In this document: positions 17,738 to 26,553 of the stretch, in pieces | Position numbering within the stretch: position 1 is the first letter of the stretch | How the letters are laid out: each line of letters starts with the position of its first letter | DNA from: JAVBQF01 sp031549195 | GTDB lineage: Bacteria; Bacillota_I; Bacilli_A; RF39; UBA660 | Assembly: GCA_031549195.1 (NCBI GenBank) | Contig: JAVBQF010000006.1 | Span: 50,721 to 114,720 of the forward strand | DNA length: 64,000 nucleotides | Direction: 5' to 3' | Translations under genes and position numbers: made by a program | The notes under the pieces: generated by a model | What the model saw: only the letters and a program-made list of their open reading frames with translations | What the model was told of the DNA's origin: nothing | Databases searched by the model: none

Positions 17738-17878
17738 ATGAAAGATTTATCAAATAATGAACTAACAGAGACAAAAGGTGGAATAGGTGTTTGGGGGCTT
17801 ATTGGAATAGGTGCTGTTGTTGTGTTTTTAATAGGCGTAGTAGATGGTTACACAAGACCACTTGCTTGCAATAAATAA
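17738..17878 (+). CDS. Gly-Gly-leader bacteriocin-like precursor, peptide 1
   Basis: A 46-residue ORF starting one base after the preceding stop, with a GGGGGAATGAA site. The leader MKDLSNNELTETKGG is a classic double-glycine leader (LS, EL and final GG). The predicted 31-residue mature peptide is Gly-rich and hydrophobic with GxxxG-type spacing (GLIGIG), and ends GVVDGYTRPLACNK. The mature part resembles class IIb bacteriocins of the lactobin/cerein type. The C39 exporter encoded just upstream should cut after GG. Only one Cys is present, so no intramolecular disulfide. Confidence 0.88.
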   Translation: MKDLSNNELTETKGGIGVWGLIGIGAVVVFLIGVVDGYTRPLACNK

Positions 17879-17888
17879 AGGAGGAATT

Positions 17889-18056
17889 ATGGTTGATGTT
17901 ACTAATGAAGAAATGTATCTTACGCATGGTGGTATCTCTATTTCAGGTAGTTTAGTAAACTCTCTTACTAGTGGAATAAAAGTAATATTAGATATAGGAA
18001 GAAGTGCTGGTACTGCAGCAAGAAGACTACTTTTTAATAGTGTATGCCCAGTTTAA
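17889..18056 (+). CDS. Gly-Gly-leader bacteriocin-like precursor, peptide 2
   Basis: Start at 17889, behind AAAGGAGGAATT; an in-frame ATG at 17844 lies within peptide 1 and is not the start. The 55-residue product has the leader MVDVTNEEMYLTHGG and a 40-residue mature region with GSLVNSLTSG and the tail GRSAGTAARRLLFNSVCPV. The tail shares the pattern GxxxG(T)xxRxL...C with peptides 1 and 3. With peptide 1 it may form a two-component bacteriocin. The mature sequence is amphipathic and cationic near the C terminus. Confidence 0.85.
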   Translation: MVDVTNEEMYLTHGGISISGSLVNSLTSGIKVILDIGRSAGTAARRLLFNSVCPV

Positions 18057-18217
18057 TTAAAAGAGTATCTGACAATAAAAGGTTGTTAACAGTACTATCA
18101 ATACTTTTATTACCAGTAACGATGTATCTTTTTAATATTATTGTAACCTTTACCTTTAGTATGGGTACACATGTAGGTACATTTATAAGACACTTATATA
18201 CAAATGTTGTATGTTAA
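18044..18217 (+). CDS. Small membrane peptide 3, leaderless relative of peptides 1 and 2
   Basis: The 57-residue ORF starts inside the last codons of peptide 2 (overlap 13 bases) and so could be translated by coupling; it lacks a clear ribosome binding site of its own. It has a basic N terminus (PSLIKRVSDNKR), a hydrophobic segment of about 25 residues and the tail GTHVGTFIRHLYTNVVC. The tail fits the same GxxxGTxxRxL...C pattern as peptides 1 and 2, but no Gly-Gly leader is present. It may be a partner peptide, an immunity peptide or a decayed paralogue. A terminator follows at once. Confidence 0.65.
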   Translation: MPSLIKRVSDNKRLLTVLSILLLPVTMYLFNIIVTFTFSMGTHVGTFIRHLYTNVVC

Positions 18218-18218
18218 A

Positions 18219-18252
18219 GAAAAAGTTACATAGAAATATGTAACTTTTTATA
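18219..18252 (+). terminator. Terminator of the peptide cluster
   Basis: AAAAGTTACATA pairs with TATGTAACTTTT around 18231-18239, then a T-rich tail. Confidence 0.8.
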
Positions 18253-18267
18253 TGTTAAAAATACTAT

Positions 18268-18296
18268 TTGAAATAAGTAATTCCTTATAGTATAAT
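18268..18296 (+). promoter_or_regulatory. Promoter of ftsA-ftsZ
   Basis: TTGAAA at 18268-18273, a 17-base spacer, TATAAT at 18291-18296. Confidence 0.8.
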
Positions 18297-18321
18297 GTAT
18301 TTAAGATAAGGAAGAGATGTT

Positions 18322-19563
18322 ATGAGAAATATTTATACTGGTATTGATATTGGTAGTGATAGTATTAAGATTGTTGTAGTAGAATTTCTAAAAGATAAGT
18401 TTCACGTTTTAGCATCTACTTCTGTTCGTACTCAAGGCGTAAAAAGAGGTTTAGTAACCGATCATGAATTAGTTGTTAATTCATTAAAACTAGCATTAGT
18501 TGAGATAGAAAAAAGTTTAGGAGTAAGGATTGATAAAGCAGTAGTAGCAATTCCATCAAATGAAAGAGCTTTAGAGATAGTATCTGGTACAATTACACTT
18601 GAAAATGGTGTAGTATCAGGAGATGAGATAATAAGGGCTCTGCAAATTGCAACGAATGGTAAGATAAAAGAAAAATATGAATTAGTATCCATGATTCCAA
18701 TATTATTTAAAGTTGATGGTAAAGGAAATTTTCAAGATCCTAAAGGTCAGATTGGAAATGAATTAGAAGTAAAAGCAGTATTAGCAGCAGCACCACGTAA
18801 GGTTATATATGACACATTAAGAGTTGTGAGTGATTGTAATATAGAAATTGCAGATATTGTATTTAGTGGTATTGGTGATTATTATGAAGCAATGGGAGCA
18901 GATACTAAAGAAGAGTTAGGTGCTGTTGTAAATATTGGTAGTGAAACTATAGACATATCAATATTTAATAAAGGCATATTAATTAAAAATTCGTTGATTA
19001 ACTTAGGTAGTAAAAATATAGATAAAGACATTTCTTATGTATGCGGAGTAGATAATAATACCGCAAGAGAACTAAAAGAAAAATTTGCTGTTTGCTCAAG
19101 GAGATATGCTGATATTAATGATGTAATTGAAGTTCCTATAAATGATAATGAAAAAGTATCAATTAATCAGTACGAGATATCTGAAATTATTGAAGCAAGA
19201 GTGATGGAACTATTGAAATTAGCTAAAAAAGAAATAAATGACTTAACAAAAAGAAAAATAAGTTATATAATTGTTACAGGTGGAATAAGCGAACTGATGG
19301 GCTTCAGCTATGTTGTTGAAAATATGTTAGGAATGAATGCTTCTACGCTAGTTATCACTACAGTGGGTATTAGAAGTAACAGATATTCTACTGCAATTGG
19401 TATTGTTAAATATTTTTATGATAAAATGAAACTAAGAGGTAAACATATTTCAATGTTATCAGAAGAAAAAGTTAATGAACTAATGGAAAATAAAAGAAGT
19501 ATGATAGAATTATCTGATGATACATTAATAAGTAGAATATTTGGTTATTTTACTATTGACTAA
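18322..19563 (+). CDS. ftsA: Cell division protein FtsA
   Basis: An actin-like ATPase that tethers FtsZ to the membrane. The 413 residues begin with the phosphate-binding loop YTGIDIGSDSIKIVVVE. The 1C domain follows (HVLASTSVRTQGVKRGLVTDH), then LGAVVNIGSETIDISIF and IIVTGGISEL as the second phosphate and adenosine motifs. The protein ends with the short amphipathic helix ISRIFGYFTID, expected to bind the membrane. It is separated from ftsZ by 12 bases, with its own consensus promoter upstream. Confidence 0.97.
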   Translation: MRNIYTGIDIGSDSIKIVVVEFLKDKFHVLASTSVRTQGVKRGLVTDHELVVNSLKLALVEIEKSLGVRIDKAVVAIPSNERALEIVSGTITLENGVVSGDEIIRALQIATNGKIKEKYELVSMIPILFKVDGKGNFQDPKGQIGNELEVKAVLAAAPRKVIYDTLRVVSDCNIEIADIVFSGIGDYYEAMGADTKEELGAVVNIGSETIDISIFNKGILIKNSLINLGSKNIDKDISYVCGVDNNTARELKEKFAVCSRRYADINDVIEVPINDNEKVSINQYEISEIIEARVMELLKLAKKEINDLTKRKISYIIVTGGISELMGFSYVVENMLGMNASTLVITTVGIRSNRYSTAIGIVKYFYDKMKLRGKHISMLSEEKVNELMENKRSMIELSDDTLISRIFGYFTID

Positions 19564-19575
19564 GGAGGAAAGATT

Positions 19576-20709
19576 ATGTTCGGTGGGTTAGAAATGGATC
19601 AATTAGCTAAAATAAAGGTAATTGGTATTGGTGGTGGTGGTGGAAACGCTGTTAACAGAATGATAGAATCAGGTGTTAAGGGTGTTGAATTTATTGTTGC
19701 GAATACAGACCTTCAGGTGCTAAATACATCAAAAGCAGATGTGAAACTACAAATTGGATCAACTCTTACATCAGGACTTGGTGCAGGTGCAAAACCAGAA
19801 GTAGGAAAAGAAGCTGCTATTGAAGCTAAGAAAGAGATTGAAGAAGCTTTAGCTGGTGCGGATATGGTATTCATCACATGCGGAATGGGTGGTGGAACAG
19901 GCTCTGGAGCTGCTCCAGTAGTTGCTGAAATTGCACAAGCTTTAGGAGCTCTTACAGTTGCTATCGTTACAAAACCATTTACTTTTGAAGGAAGAAAGAG
20001 AATGGAAAATGCTATGACTGGTCTTGATGAATTAAAAAAACATGTAGATACGTTAATAGTTATTCCAAATGATAGATTAAGAGAAATAATCGATAAAACT
20101 ACTCCAATGCTAGAAGCGTTTAAAGAAGTAGATAATGTTTTAAGAAGAGGAGTACAATCTATTTCAGATTTAATTGCTGTAGTTGGTCTTGTTAACCTTG
20201 ATTTTGCAGACGTTAAAGCTGTTATGGAAAAATCAGGTAATGCAATTATTGGTATTGGTATTGGAATGGGTGAAGAAAGAGCGATTGAAGCTGCAAAACA
20301 AGCTGTATCTTCGCCACTACTTGAAACATCAATTACTGGTGCTACTGATGCAATTATTAACATCACAGGTGGTATGAACCTAACATTATTTGAAGCAGAA
20401 CAAGCTGCTGAAGTTGTAAGACTTGCAGCAGGTACTGATATAAATACAATATTTGGTTCAGTAATTAATGAGAACTTAACAGATGAAGTTATTGTAACAG
20501 TAATAGCTACAGGATTTGATAAAAATGGAAAAGAAGTTAGAAATAATACAATAAGTGCTCAAGAACTTCCAAGGCCAACTAGAAGAGTTGAACCACTTCC
20601 AGAAAGAAGAGAAATTCCTATAATAGACAGGGATGAAGATGATGAGGAAGAAGACGATTCAGACAATGAATATGAATTACCTCCATTCTTAAGAGATAGA
20701 AATTATTAA
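19576..20709 (+). CDS. ftsZ: Cell division protein FtsZ
   Basis: A tubulin-like GTPase that forms the division ring. The 377-residue protein has the N-terminal IGIGGGGGNAVNRMI, the tubulin signature GGGTGSGAAPVVAEI and the T7-loop region NLDFADVKAVM. After an acidic, flexible linker (DEDDEEEDDSD) comes the conserved C-terminal peptide ELPPFLRDRNY, which binds FtsA and SepF. The gene starts after TAAGGAGGAAAG and is followed by a terminator, so ftsA-ftsZ is a two-gene operon. Confidence 0.99.
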   Translation: MFGGLEMDQLAKIKVIGIGGGGGNAVNRMIESGVKGVEFIVANTDLQVLNTSKADVKLQIGSTLTSGLGAGAKPEVGKEAAIEAKKEIEEALAGADMVFITCGMGGGTGSGAAPVVAEIAQALGALTVAIVTKPFTFEGRKRMENAMTGLDELKKHVDTLIVIPNDRLREIIDKTTPMLEAFKEVDNVLRRGVQSISDLIAVVGLVNLDFADVKAVMEKSGNAIIGIGIGMGEERAIEAAKQAVSSPLLETSITGATDAIINITGGMNLTLFEAEQAAEVVRLAAGTDINTIFGSVINENLTDEVIVTVIATGFDKNGKEVRNNTISAQELPRPTRRVEPLPERREIPIIDRDEDDEEEDDSDNEYELPPFLRDRNY

Positions 20710-20730
20710 GTCTAGTAATAGACTTTTTTC
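20708..20730 (+). terminator. Terminator after ftsZ
   Basis: AAGTCTA/TAGACTT stem with GTAA loop and T run. Confidence 0.8.
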
Positions 20731-20776
20731 TTTTCGTAAATATTAGTAAAGTTTATTCTTTTCTATTTATTTCCAT

Positions 20777-20784
20777 GGTATAAT
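20777..20784 (+). promoter_or_regulatory. Extended -10 promoter of ftsK
   Basis: GGTATAAT preceded by T (TGGTATAAT) at 20776-20784; no good -35, as expected for an extended -10 type. Confidence 0.55.
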
Positions 20785-20812
20785 GTTGTTATCTTAGACT
20801 GGAGTGAAGTTT

Positions 20813-23056
20813 ATGGCAAAAAGAAAAAAAAGAAAAGATGAAAATGGAAAAAAGTTTGAGCATGCTCCTGAACTTTGGGGCATTGCCTGCATAATACTTT
20901 CGATATTAGCATTTGGAGCAGGGCGACCTCTTGGGATTGTTGGTAAAGTGATGAGAGCCTTTGCTGTCTTCCTATTTGGAACACTTGATGGAGTATTCTT
21001 ATTAGTGCTATTTATACTAGGTTGGTATTTATTAATAAAAAGAAAAGCACCATCTATATGGTCAACTAAAGTAATTGGTCTTGTAATATTAGCAGCAGGA
21101 ATATTAGTATTTTCCCATCTTGTATATATACAAAAAAATGATGGAAGTGCCTCTTTAATATTTCAAGCAACATTAGATGATACAATGGAAATATTCAATC
21201 AAATATTAAGTGGTATACCATTTAAAACAAGTGGAAGTGGAATGATTGGATGTTCTTTGGCAGTATTATTCAACATACTATTTGATTCTACTGGTACCAA
21301 AATTGTATCTATCATATTAATTGTTATGGGTGCTTGTTTCTTTACAGGGTTCTCAATGTTTGAATTTATTCGTAAAGGATATGAAAAGGGGAAGAATATC
21401 TTACCAAATATAAATAGGCAAAGAGAAATAGAAAAAGAGAAAGATGAAGGAACTGCAGTTATTATAAATGATAGTAATGCACCAGCAGATAATAAAGTAG
21501 TTGTCTCAAATATTGAAGAGTTAAAACATATGACACAGCATAATGAAGCACCACAAGAGACTACACTAAAAGAAGATATAGAGACTAGTCCAAGTAAATA
21601 TGTATTGCCACCAATATCACTGTTGAATATGCCACCAAAGAAAATAAATAATAATCTACAAGCAAGTATTGAAAATAATATTGTTATTTTAGAGAAAACA
21701 CTAAGAGAATTTGGTATCGTTGGTAGGGTTGTTGAGGTTAATAGCGGACCATCAGTAACTCAGTATGAATTAGAAATTCAAACAGGAACAAAACTTAATC
21801 GATTATTAAGTATAAATAGAGAAATATCATTAGCGCTTGCAAAAAGAGATGTTAGAATTCAAGCACCAATACCTGGTAAGAGTACGGTTGGAATAGAAGT
21901 TGCAAATGATGTTATCTCAATGGTATCAATGAGAGAAATTATTGAAAACGTTCCTGAAAATAAGAAATCAAATAAATTACTTGCAGTATTAGGAAAAAAC
22001 ATTTTAGGGCAGACTAAATTCTGTGAGATAAACAAAACACCACACTTACTAGTTGCTGGTGCTACCGGCTCAGGTAAATCAGTATGCATCAACTGTATTA
22101 TTACATCTATCTTGATGCGTGCTAAACCAGATGAAGTAAAACTTGTAATGGTTGACCCTAAAAAAGTAGAGTTAAGTATATATAATGGAATTCCACATTT
22201 GCTTATGCCTGTTGTAACAGACCCAAGAAAAGCTAATGTAGCACTTCAGAAAATAGTTTCTGAAATGGAATCAAGATATGAAATACTAAGTGAAAAAAAT
22301 GTCAAAAATATAGAATCATATAATGAATGGGTAGAAAAGGAAAATAAGAATAGACCTGATGGTGAAAAGTTAAGAAAAATGCATTACATTGTTGTAATTG
22401 TAGATGAGCTTGCTGACTTGATGCTCGTAGCTAGTAAAGAGGTTGAAGATTCAATTATGAGAATTACTCAAATGGCAAGAGCAGCAGGAATTCATTTGAT
22501 TATTGCAACACAGCGTCCGTCAACTGATGTTATTACAGGTGTTGTTAAAGCAAATATACCATCACGTATATCATTTACTGTAAGTAGTAGTATCGATTCA
22601 CGTACAATACTAGACCAAATGGGTGCTGAAAAGTTGCTTGGAAAAGGTGACATGTTATTCCTACCAATGGGAGAAAATGCACCAGAGCGTATTCAAGGAG
22701 CATATGTATCAGATGAAGAGATACAAAAAATTGTGGACTATACAGTATCTCAGCAAATTGCTCAATATGATGAAAAATTTATGAATTTAGCAAATGCAAA
22801 AGATCAAGGAAATGCTGGTGGAGAAGTTGGTATAACAGAAGAGGAATATGATGATCCTCTATACGATGAGATTGTGGAATTTGTATTAACTTCTGGAAAA
22901 GCTAGCGCATCACTTTTACAAAGAAGATTTAAACTTGGTTATAATAGAGCAGCAAGAATAGTTGATTTACTTGAAGAAAGAGGAATCATTGGACCACAAA
23001 ATGGATCTAAGCCAAGAGACGTTTTAATGAAGTTAAAGGATAGTGAAGAGGAATAA
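20813..23056 (+). CDS. ftsK: DNA translocase FtsK/SpoIIIE
   Basis: Pumps chromosomal DNA through the closing septum. The start at 20813 has GGAG upstream (in-frame GTG at 20804 is less likely). The 747-residue protein has about four N-terminal membrane segments (about residues 20-190) and a linker of medium length. The RecA-like motor follows, with Walker A GATGSGKSV, Walker B VVIVDELADLM and IATQRPSTDVI. The C-terminal winged-helix gamma domain (SASLLQRRFKLGYNRAARIVD) recognises orienting DNA motifs. It has an extended -10 promoter and its own terminator. Confidence 0.96.
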   Translation: MAKRKKRKDENGKKFEHAPELWGIACIILSILAFGAGRPLGIVGKVMRAFAVFLFGTLDGVFLLVLFILGWYLLIKRKAPSIWSTKVIGLVILAAGILVFSHLVYIQKNDGSASLIFQATLDDTMEIFNQILSGIPFKTSGSGMIGCSLAVLFNILFDSTGTKIVSIILIVMGACFFTGFSMFEFIRKGYEKGKNILPNINRQREIEKEKDEGTAVIINDSNAPADNKVVVSNIEELKHMTQHNEAPQETTLKEDIETSPSKYVLPPISLLNMPPKKINNNLQASIENNIVILEKTLREFGIVGRVVEVNSGPSVTQYELEIQTGTKLNRLLSINREISLALAKRDVRIQAPIPGKSTVGIEVANDVISMVSMREIIENVPENKKSNKLLAVLGKNILGQTKFCEINKTPHLLVAGATGSGKSVCINCIITSILMRAKPDEVKLVMVDPKKVELSIYNGIPHLLMPVVTDPRKANVALQKIVSEMESRYEILSEKNVKNIESYNEWVEKENKNRPDGEKLRKMHYIVVIVDELADLMLVASKEVEDSIMRITQMARAAGIHLIIATQRPSTDVITGVVKANIPSRISFTVSSSIDSRTILDQMGAEKLLGKGDMLFLPMGENAPERIQGAYVSDEEIQKIVDYTVSQQIAQYDEKFMNLANAKDQGNAGGEVGITEEEYDDPLYDEIVEFVLTSGKASASLLQRRFKLGYNRAARIVDLLEERGIIGPQNGSKPRDVLMKLKDSEEE

Positions 23057-23079
23057 GTAGTCATTTTGACTACTTTTTT
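23055..23079 (+). terminator. Terminator after ftsK
   Basis: AAGTAGTCA/TGACTACTT stem with a TTT loop and T run; begins within the stop codon. Confidence 0.85.
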
Positions 23080-23151
23080 GGTGCCGTTTTTAGTAATTTT
23101 TGGTAAAACCATGTTATAATAATACTAATAGTAGCAGAAAGAAGGGATAAT

Positions 23152-23868
23152 ATGCCAACACCACATATAGAAGCAAATGTAGAAGATATAGCAGAAATAG
23201 TATTAATGCCAGGCGATCCGCTAAGAGCAAAATATATTGCAGAAAAATATTTGGAAAATGCTGTATTAGTTAATAAGGTTAGGAATATGTTTTGTTATAC
23301 AGGTTATTATAAAGGTGTAAAATTAAGTGTTATGGGTAGTGGAATGGGGATGCCAAGCACAGGTATTTACTCCTATGAACTATTTAAATTTTATAATGTA
23401 AAGACAATTATTAGAATTGGAAGTTGTGGAACATATACAAATAAATTAAGTATTGCAGATGTATTATTAGTTACCAGTGCATTTAGTGATTCTAATTATG
23501 CGAAAATTCAAAATAATGAGGACCGTTTAATACTAAATTCCGATAATGAAGTGAATGAAGAAATTAGAAAAACAGCGATATTAAAGAATGTTGAACTATA
23601 TGAAGGAACTATTCATAGTAGTGATGTTTTCTATCAAGAAAAGAACAACTATAAAGAACTAGTAGATAAGTATAATGTATTAGGTGTAGAAATGGAGTCA
23701 TTTGCCCTGTTTCATAATGCAAATGTGTTAAATAAAAAGGCAACTTGTTTATTAACTGTTTCAGATTCATTTGTTTCGGATGAAAAAATGACAAGAGAAG
23801 AAAGAGAAAAAAGTTTAAACAGGATGATTGAATTAGCACTTGATTCAATAATTACATTTGATAAATAA
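23152..23868 (+). CDS. deoD: Purine nucleoside phosphorylase DeoD type
   Basis: Splits purine nucleosides with phosphate to base and ribose-1-phosphate, for purine salvage. At 238 residues it has the standard DeoD length. It carries MPTPHIEA at the N terminus, VLMPGDPLRAKYIAEKYL for phosphate binding, IRIGSCGTY, and the nucleoside-binding EMESFALFHNA. The following LTVSDSF includes the catalytic Asp. It stands alone between the ftsK terminator and the yfmF pair. Confidence 0.96.
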   Translation: MPTPHIEANVEDIAEIVLMPGDPLRAKYIAEKYLENAVLVNKVRNMFCYTGYYKGVKLSVMGSGMGMPSTGIYSYELFKFYNVKTIIRIGSCGTYTNKLSIADVLLVTSAFSDSNYAKIQNNEDRLILNSDNEVNEEIRKTAILKNVELYEGTIHSSDVFYQEKNNYKELVDKYNVLGVEMESFALFHNANVLNKKATCLLTVSDSFVSDEKMTREEREKSLNRMIELALDSIITFDK

Positions 23869-23906
23869 TTTTTTAAGATTTAACTATAATAATAAGGAGG
23901 TGTTAT

Positions 23907-25181
23907 ATGGAATATAAAAAGAAAGAGTTCGGTTCTTATAATTTGCATATGATTAAAACTGATAGGTTTAAGTCAGTGAACATGGAAATTATATTTAGTG
24001 ATGAAATAAAAAAAGAAGAAATAACAAAAAGAAATTTTTTAGCAGATATGCTTACTTATTCAAGCAAACTTTATAAAACTAGACACTCTTTAGTAATAGC
24101 TATGCAAGATTTATATTCTGCAAAGTTTTATGCCTCGAGCTATAGAATAGTTAATTATTATAATACAGATTTTAATCTTCGCTTTTTAGATGAAAGATAT
24201 ACTGAAAAGGGAATGTTAGAAAAGAGCATTAAGTTTGCAATTGAAACAATATTAAATCCTAATGTTTTAGACAATAGTTTTGACAATGACACCTTCGAAG
24301 TAGTTAAAAGAGATGCTAAAAACCAAATAGAAGGTATCAAGGAAAACCCTATTAAATATGCTATTATCAATATGCTAAATAAAATGAATTCTAAAGCAAG
24401 ATATTCATACCATAGCTTTGGTTATCTTGAGGATCTAGAAAAGATAACAGAAGAAAATCTATATGAGTATTATAAAGAATTTATAAAAAGAAGTAATATT
24501 GATATATATATAATTGGAAATATTGATTTTGAAGTAGTAGAAAAAGTAATTTCCGAAAGCTTAAAAGTTCATGTGTTAAAGAAACCAAAATGTAGTGCCT
24601 ACATAGTACATAATAATATTAAAATACGTGTTAAAAAGTACGAAGAAGATGATAATACAAATCAAACAAAATTAAGTATTGGTTGTAAATTAAAAGATTT
24701 AACAGAGTTTGAAAAAAACTATGCTTCTAATATTTACAGTACTATTTTAGGTGGCAATAGTGACTCTAAGCTTTTTAAGAACGTAAGAGAGAAAAATTCA
24801 TTATGTTATTCAATATATTCTTCAATTAATAAACTTGATAATTTATTTTTAATAAATTCATATATTACAAAAGCTAATTATAATAAGGTAATAAAGTTAA
24901 TTAAACAAGAAATGAAAGCAATTACAGAAGGTAATATTACTGATGAAGAGTTAGAAAAGGCAAAAAAGAGTTATATAGCTATGATAGAAGATATATATGA
25001 TTCACCAAGTCTTTTAATCGCATCCTATTATGCTATGGATATTCTAAATGCAGATGAACCAGAAACTAGGAAAAAGATGATAATGGAAGTAACAAAAGAA
25101 GATGTTATTAATGTAAGTAAAAAAGTATATATGGATACTATATATCTGTTAGGTGGTGATAAAGAAAATGAAGAAGATTGA
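23907..25181 (+). CDS. M16-like peptidase homologue YfmF
   Basis: The 424-residue protein has the two-lobed M16 (insulinase-like) fold but lacks the HxxEH zinc motif; the equivalent position reads DMLTYSSKLYK. It opens with FGSYNLHMIKTDRFKS and later has LGGNSDSKLFKNVREKNSLCYSIYSS, the usual C-lobe substrate-binding stretch. This fits YfmF, the non-catalytic partner of YfmH, whose pair is annotated in Bacillus as linked to elongation factor P modification. Its stop overlaps the start of yfmH by 14 bases, consistent with a heterodimer. Confidence 0.88.
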   Translation: MEYKKKEFGSYNLHMIKTDRFKSVNMEIIFSDEIKKEEITKRNFLADMLTYSSKLYKTRHSLVIAMQDLYSAKFYASSYRIVNYYNTDFNLRFLDERYTEKGMLEKSIKFAIETILNPNVLDNSFDNDTFEVVKRDAKNQIEGIKENPIKYAIINMLNKMNSKARYSYHSFGYLEDLEKITEENLYEYYKEFIKRSNIDIYIIGNIDFEVVEKVISESLKVHVLKKPKCSAYIVHNNIKIRVKKYEEDDNTNQTKLSIGCKLKDLTEFEKNYASNIYSTILGGNSDSKLFKNVREKNSLCYSIYSSINKLDNLFLINSYITKANYNKVIKLIKQEMKAITEGNITDEELEKAKKSYIAMIEDIYDSPSLLIASYYAMDILNADEPETRKKMIMEVTKEDVINVSKKVYMDTIYLLGGDKENEED

Positions 25182-26448
25182 ACTAGCAGGTCTAGACCAA
25201 GAAATACATCATGAAATACTTGATAATGGATTAGAATTTTATTGGTTGCCTTATAAAAATAAGAATAATTATTTTGTAAGCTACGTATCAAAATTTGGAA
25301 GTGTCGATTTAGAATTTAAAAGTGATGGTAAATATGTAAGCGTGCCGGCAGGAATTGCTCATTTTCTTGAACACAAAATTTTTGCTCAAGAAGATGATAT
25401 TGATCCGATGGACTTCTTTGCAAGAAGTGGAACTGATTGCAATGCATCCACTACTTATAACATAACAAAATATATTATTGGTGGTACAAATAATTTGGAA
25501 GAAAATCTTGATTACTTATTAACCTTTGTTAATAGACCATACTTTACAGACGAGAATGTTTTAAAGGAAAAAGGAATAATAATTGAAGAAGTTAAGATGT
25601 ATCAAAATGACCCAGGATGGATTTTATCTGGAGAATTATATAAGAATACTTTTAAGAAACATCCAATTAGAATCGATATAGGTGGTACTGTAGAGAGTGT
25701 AAAAAGTATTACAAAAGAAGATATATATACTTGCTATAATACCTTTTATCAACCGTCAAATATGATTTTACTTATTGGTGGTAATTTTAACTTTGATAGA
25801 ATAGTGAATGTAATAAAAAATAACAAGTGCTTAAATGCTAAAACTGAAAAGAAGAAAATAGAAATTAAAAGGATAAATGAACCTGTTGAGATAAATAAAG
25901 CTTTTGCAGAAGTTAAAGTTCCTAATGTAGTTATACCTAAGTTATCTTTTGCTATAAAACAAAGTATTAAGGAAGTTAAAAAGAATGATAGATATATCAA
26001 CAATTTGTATATAAATATGATTCTAACAATACTATTTGGAAGTGCTTCTACATTTAGAGAAGAGATGCTTAAAAATAGTAAAATGACAGCTTTAGCATTT
26101 GATAGAGTAACCGTTGATGATATTATGATAATAGAGTTCTTTGCAGAAACAAATAAACCTAAAGATTTAGTTGATAAGATATTAGAGCATTTAAAAGAGC
26201 ATCCAATTACAAAAGAAGATGTTGAAAGATGCAAAAAAGTCTGGATTGCATCTGAAGTGTTAATTAGTGATAATATAGAAGCAACAATCAACAATATTGC
26301 ATCAGATATAGATGAAATTGGCGAACTTATACCTGATAAAATAGACATTATAAGAAAATTATCATATAAAGAACTAGAAAGGGTAAGAGAAAAGCTAGAA
26401 TATACAAATACATCATTAGTATTAGTGGATGGTGAGAAAGAGGACTAA
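25168..26448 (+). CDS. M16-family zinc peptidase YfmH
   Basis: Start at 25168, within the last codons of yfmF; the upstream in-frame codon at 25153 is unlikely. The 426-residue protein keeps the inverted zinc site HFLEHKIF (HxxEH). The third ligand is Glu in EEVKMYQNDPGW, about 75 residues later. It also has YNITKYIIGGTNNLEENLDYL and, in the C lobe, TILFGSASTFREEML. It is the catalytic partner of YfmF, in the cytosol. A terminator follows. Confidence 0.92.
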   Translation: MKKIELAGLDQEIHHEILDNGLEFYWLPYKNKNNYFVSYVSKFGSVDLEFKSDGKYVSVPAGIAHFLEHKIFAQEDDIDPMDFFARSGTDCNASTTYNITKYIIGGTNNLEENLDYLLTFVNRPYFTDENVLKEKGIIIEEVKMYQNDPGWILSGELYKNTFKKHPIRIDIGGTVESVKSITKEDIYTCYNTFYQPSNMILLIGGNFNFDRIVNVIKNNKCLNAKTEKKKIEIKRINEPVEINKAFAEVKVPNVVIPKLSFAIKQSIKEVKKNDRYINNLYINMILTILFGSASTFREEMLKNSKMTALAFDRVTVDDIMIIEFFAETNKPKDLVDKILEHLKEHPITKEDVERCKKVWIASEVLISDNIEATINNIASDIDEIGELIPDKIDIIRKLSYKELERVREKLEYTNTSLVLVDGEKED

Positions 26449-26466
26449 CAGAAATGTTAGTTTTTA
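26444..26466 (+). terminator. Terminator after yfmH
   Basis: ACTAACA/TGTTAGT stem, GAAA loop, T run; includes the stop codon. Confidence 0.8.
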
Positions 26467-26553
26467 AATGTAATAATATTTTATTGCATACAATTATATT
26501 GTGGTATAATTAAATAGTGAGAAAAAATACAAATGGTTTAAAAGAGGTAATGA

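Noticed and set aside
17844..17888. Earlier ATG extending peptide 2 to 70 residues
   Set aside because: It lies inside peptide 1 and has no ribosome binding site; the ATG at 17889 follows AAAGGAGGAATT and gives a standard Gly-Gly leader.
19713..20366. Long minus-strand ORF of 217 codons opposite ftsZ
   Set aside because: It lies entirely within ftsZ, is Ser/Ile-rich as expected from the reverse of conserved codons, and has no ribosome binding site.
25749..26348. Minus-strand ORF of 199 codons opposite yfmH
   Set aside because: Fully inside a well-supported gene; low-complexity Ser/Ile/Leu composition typical of antisense shadow frames.
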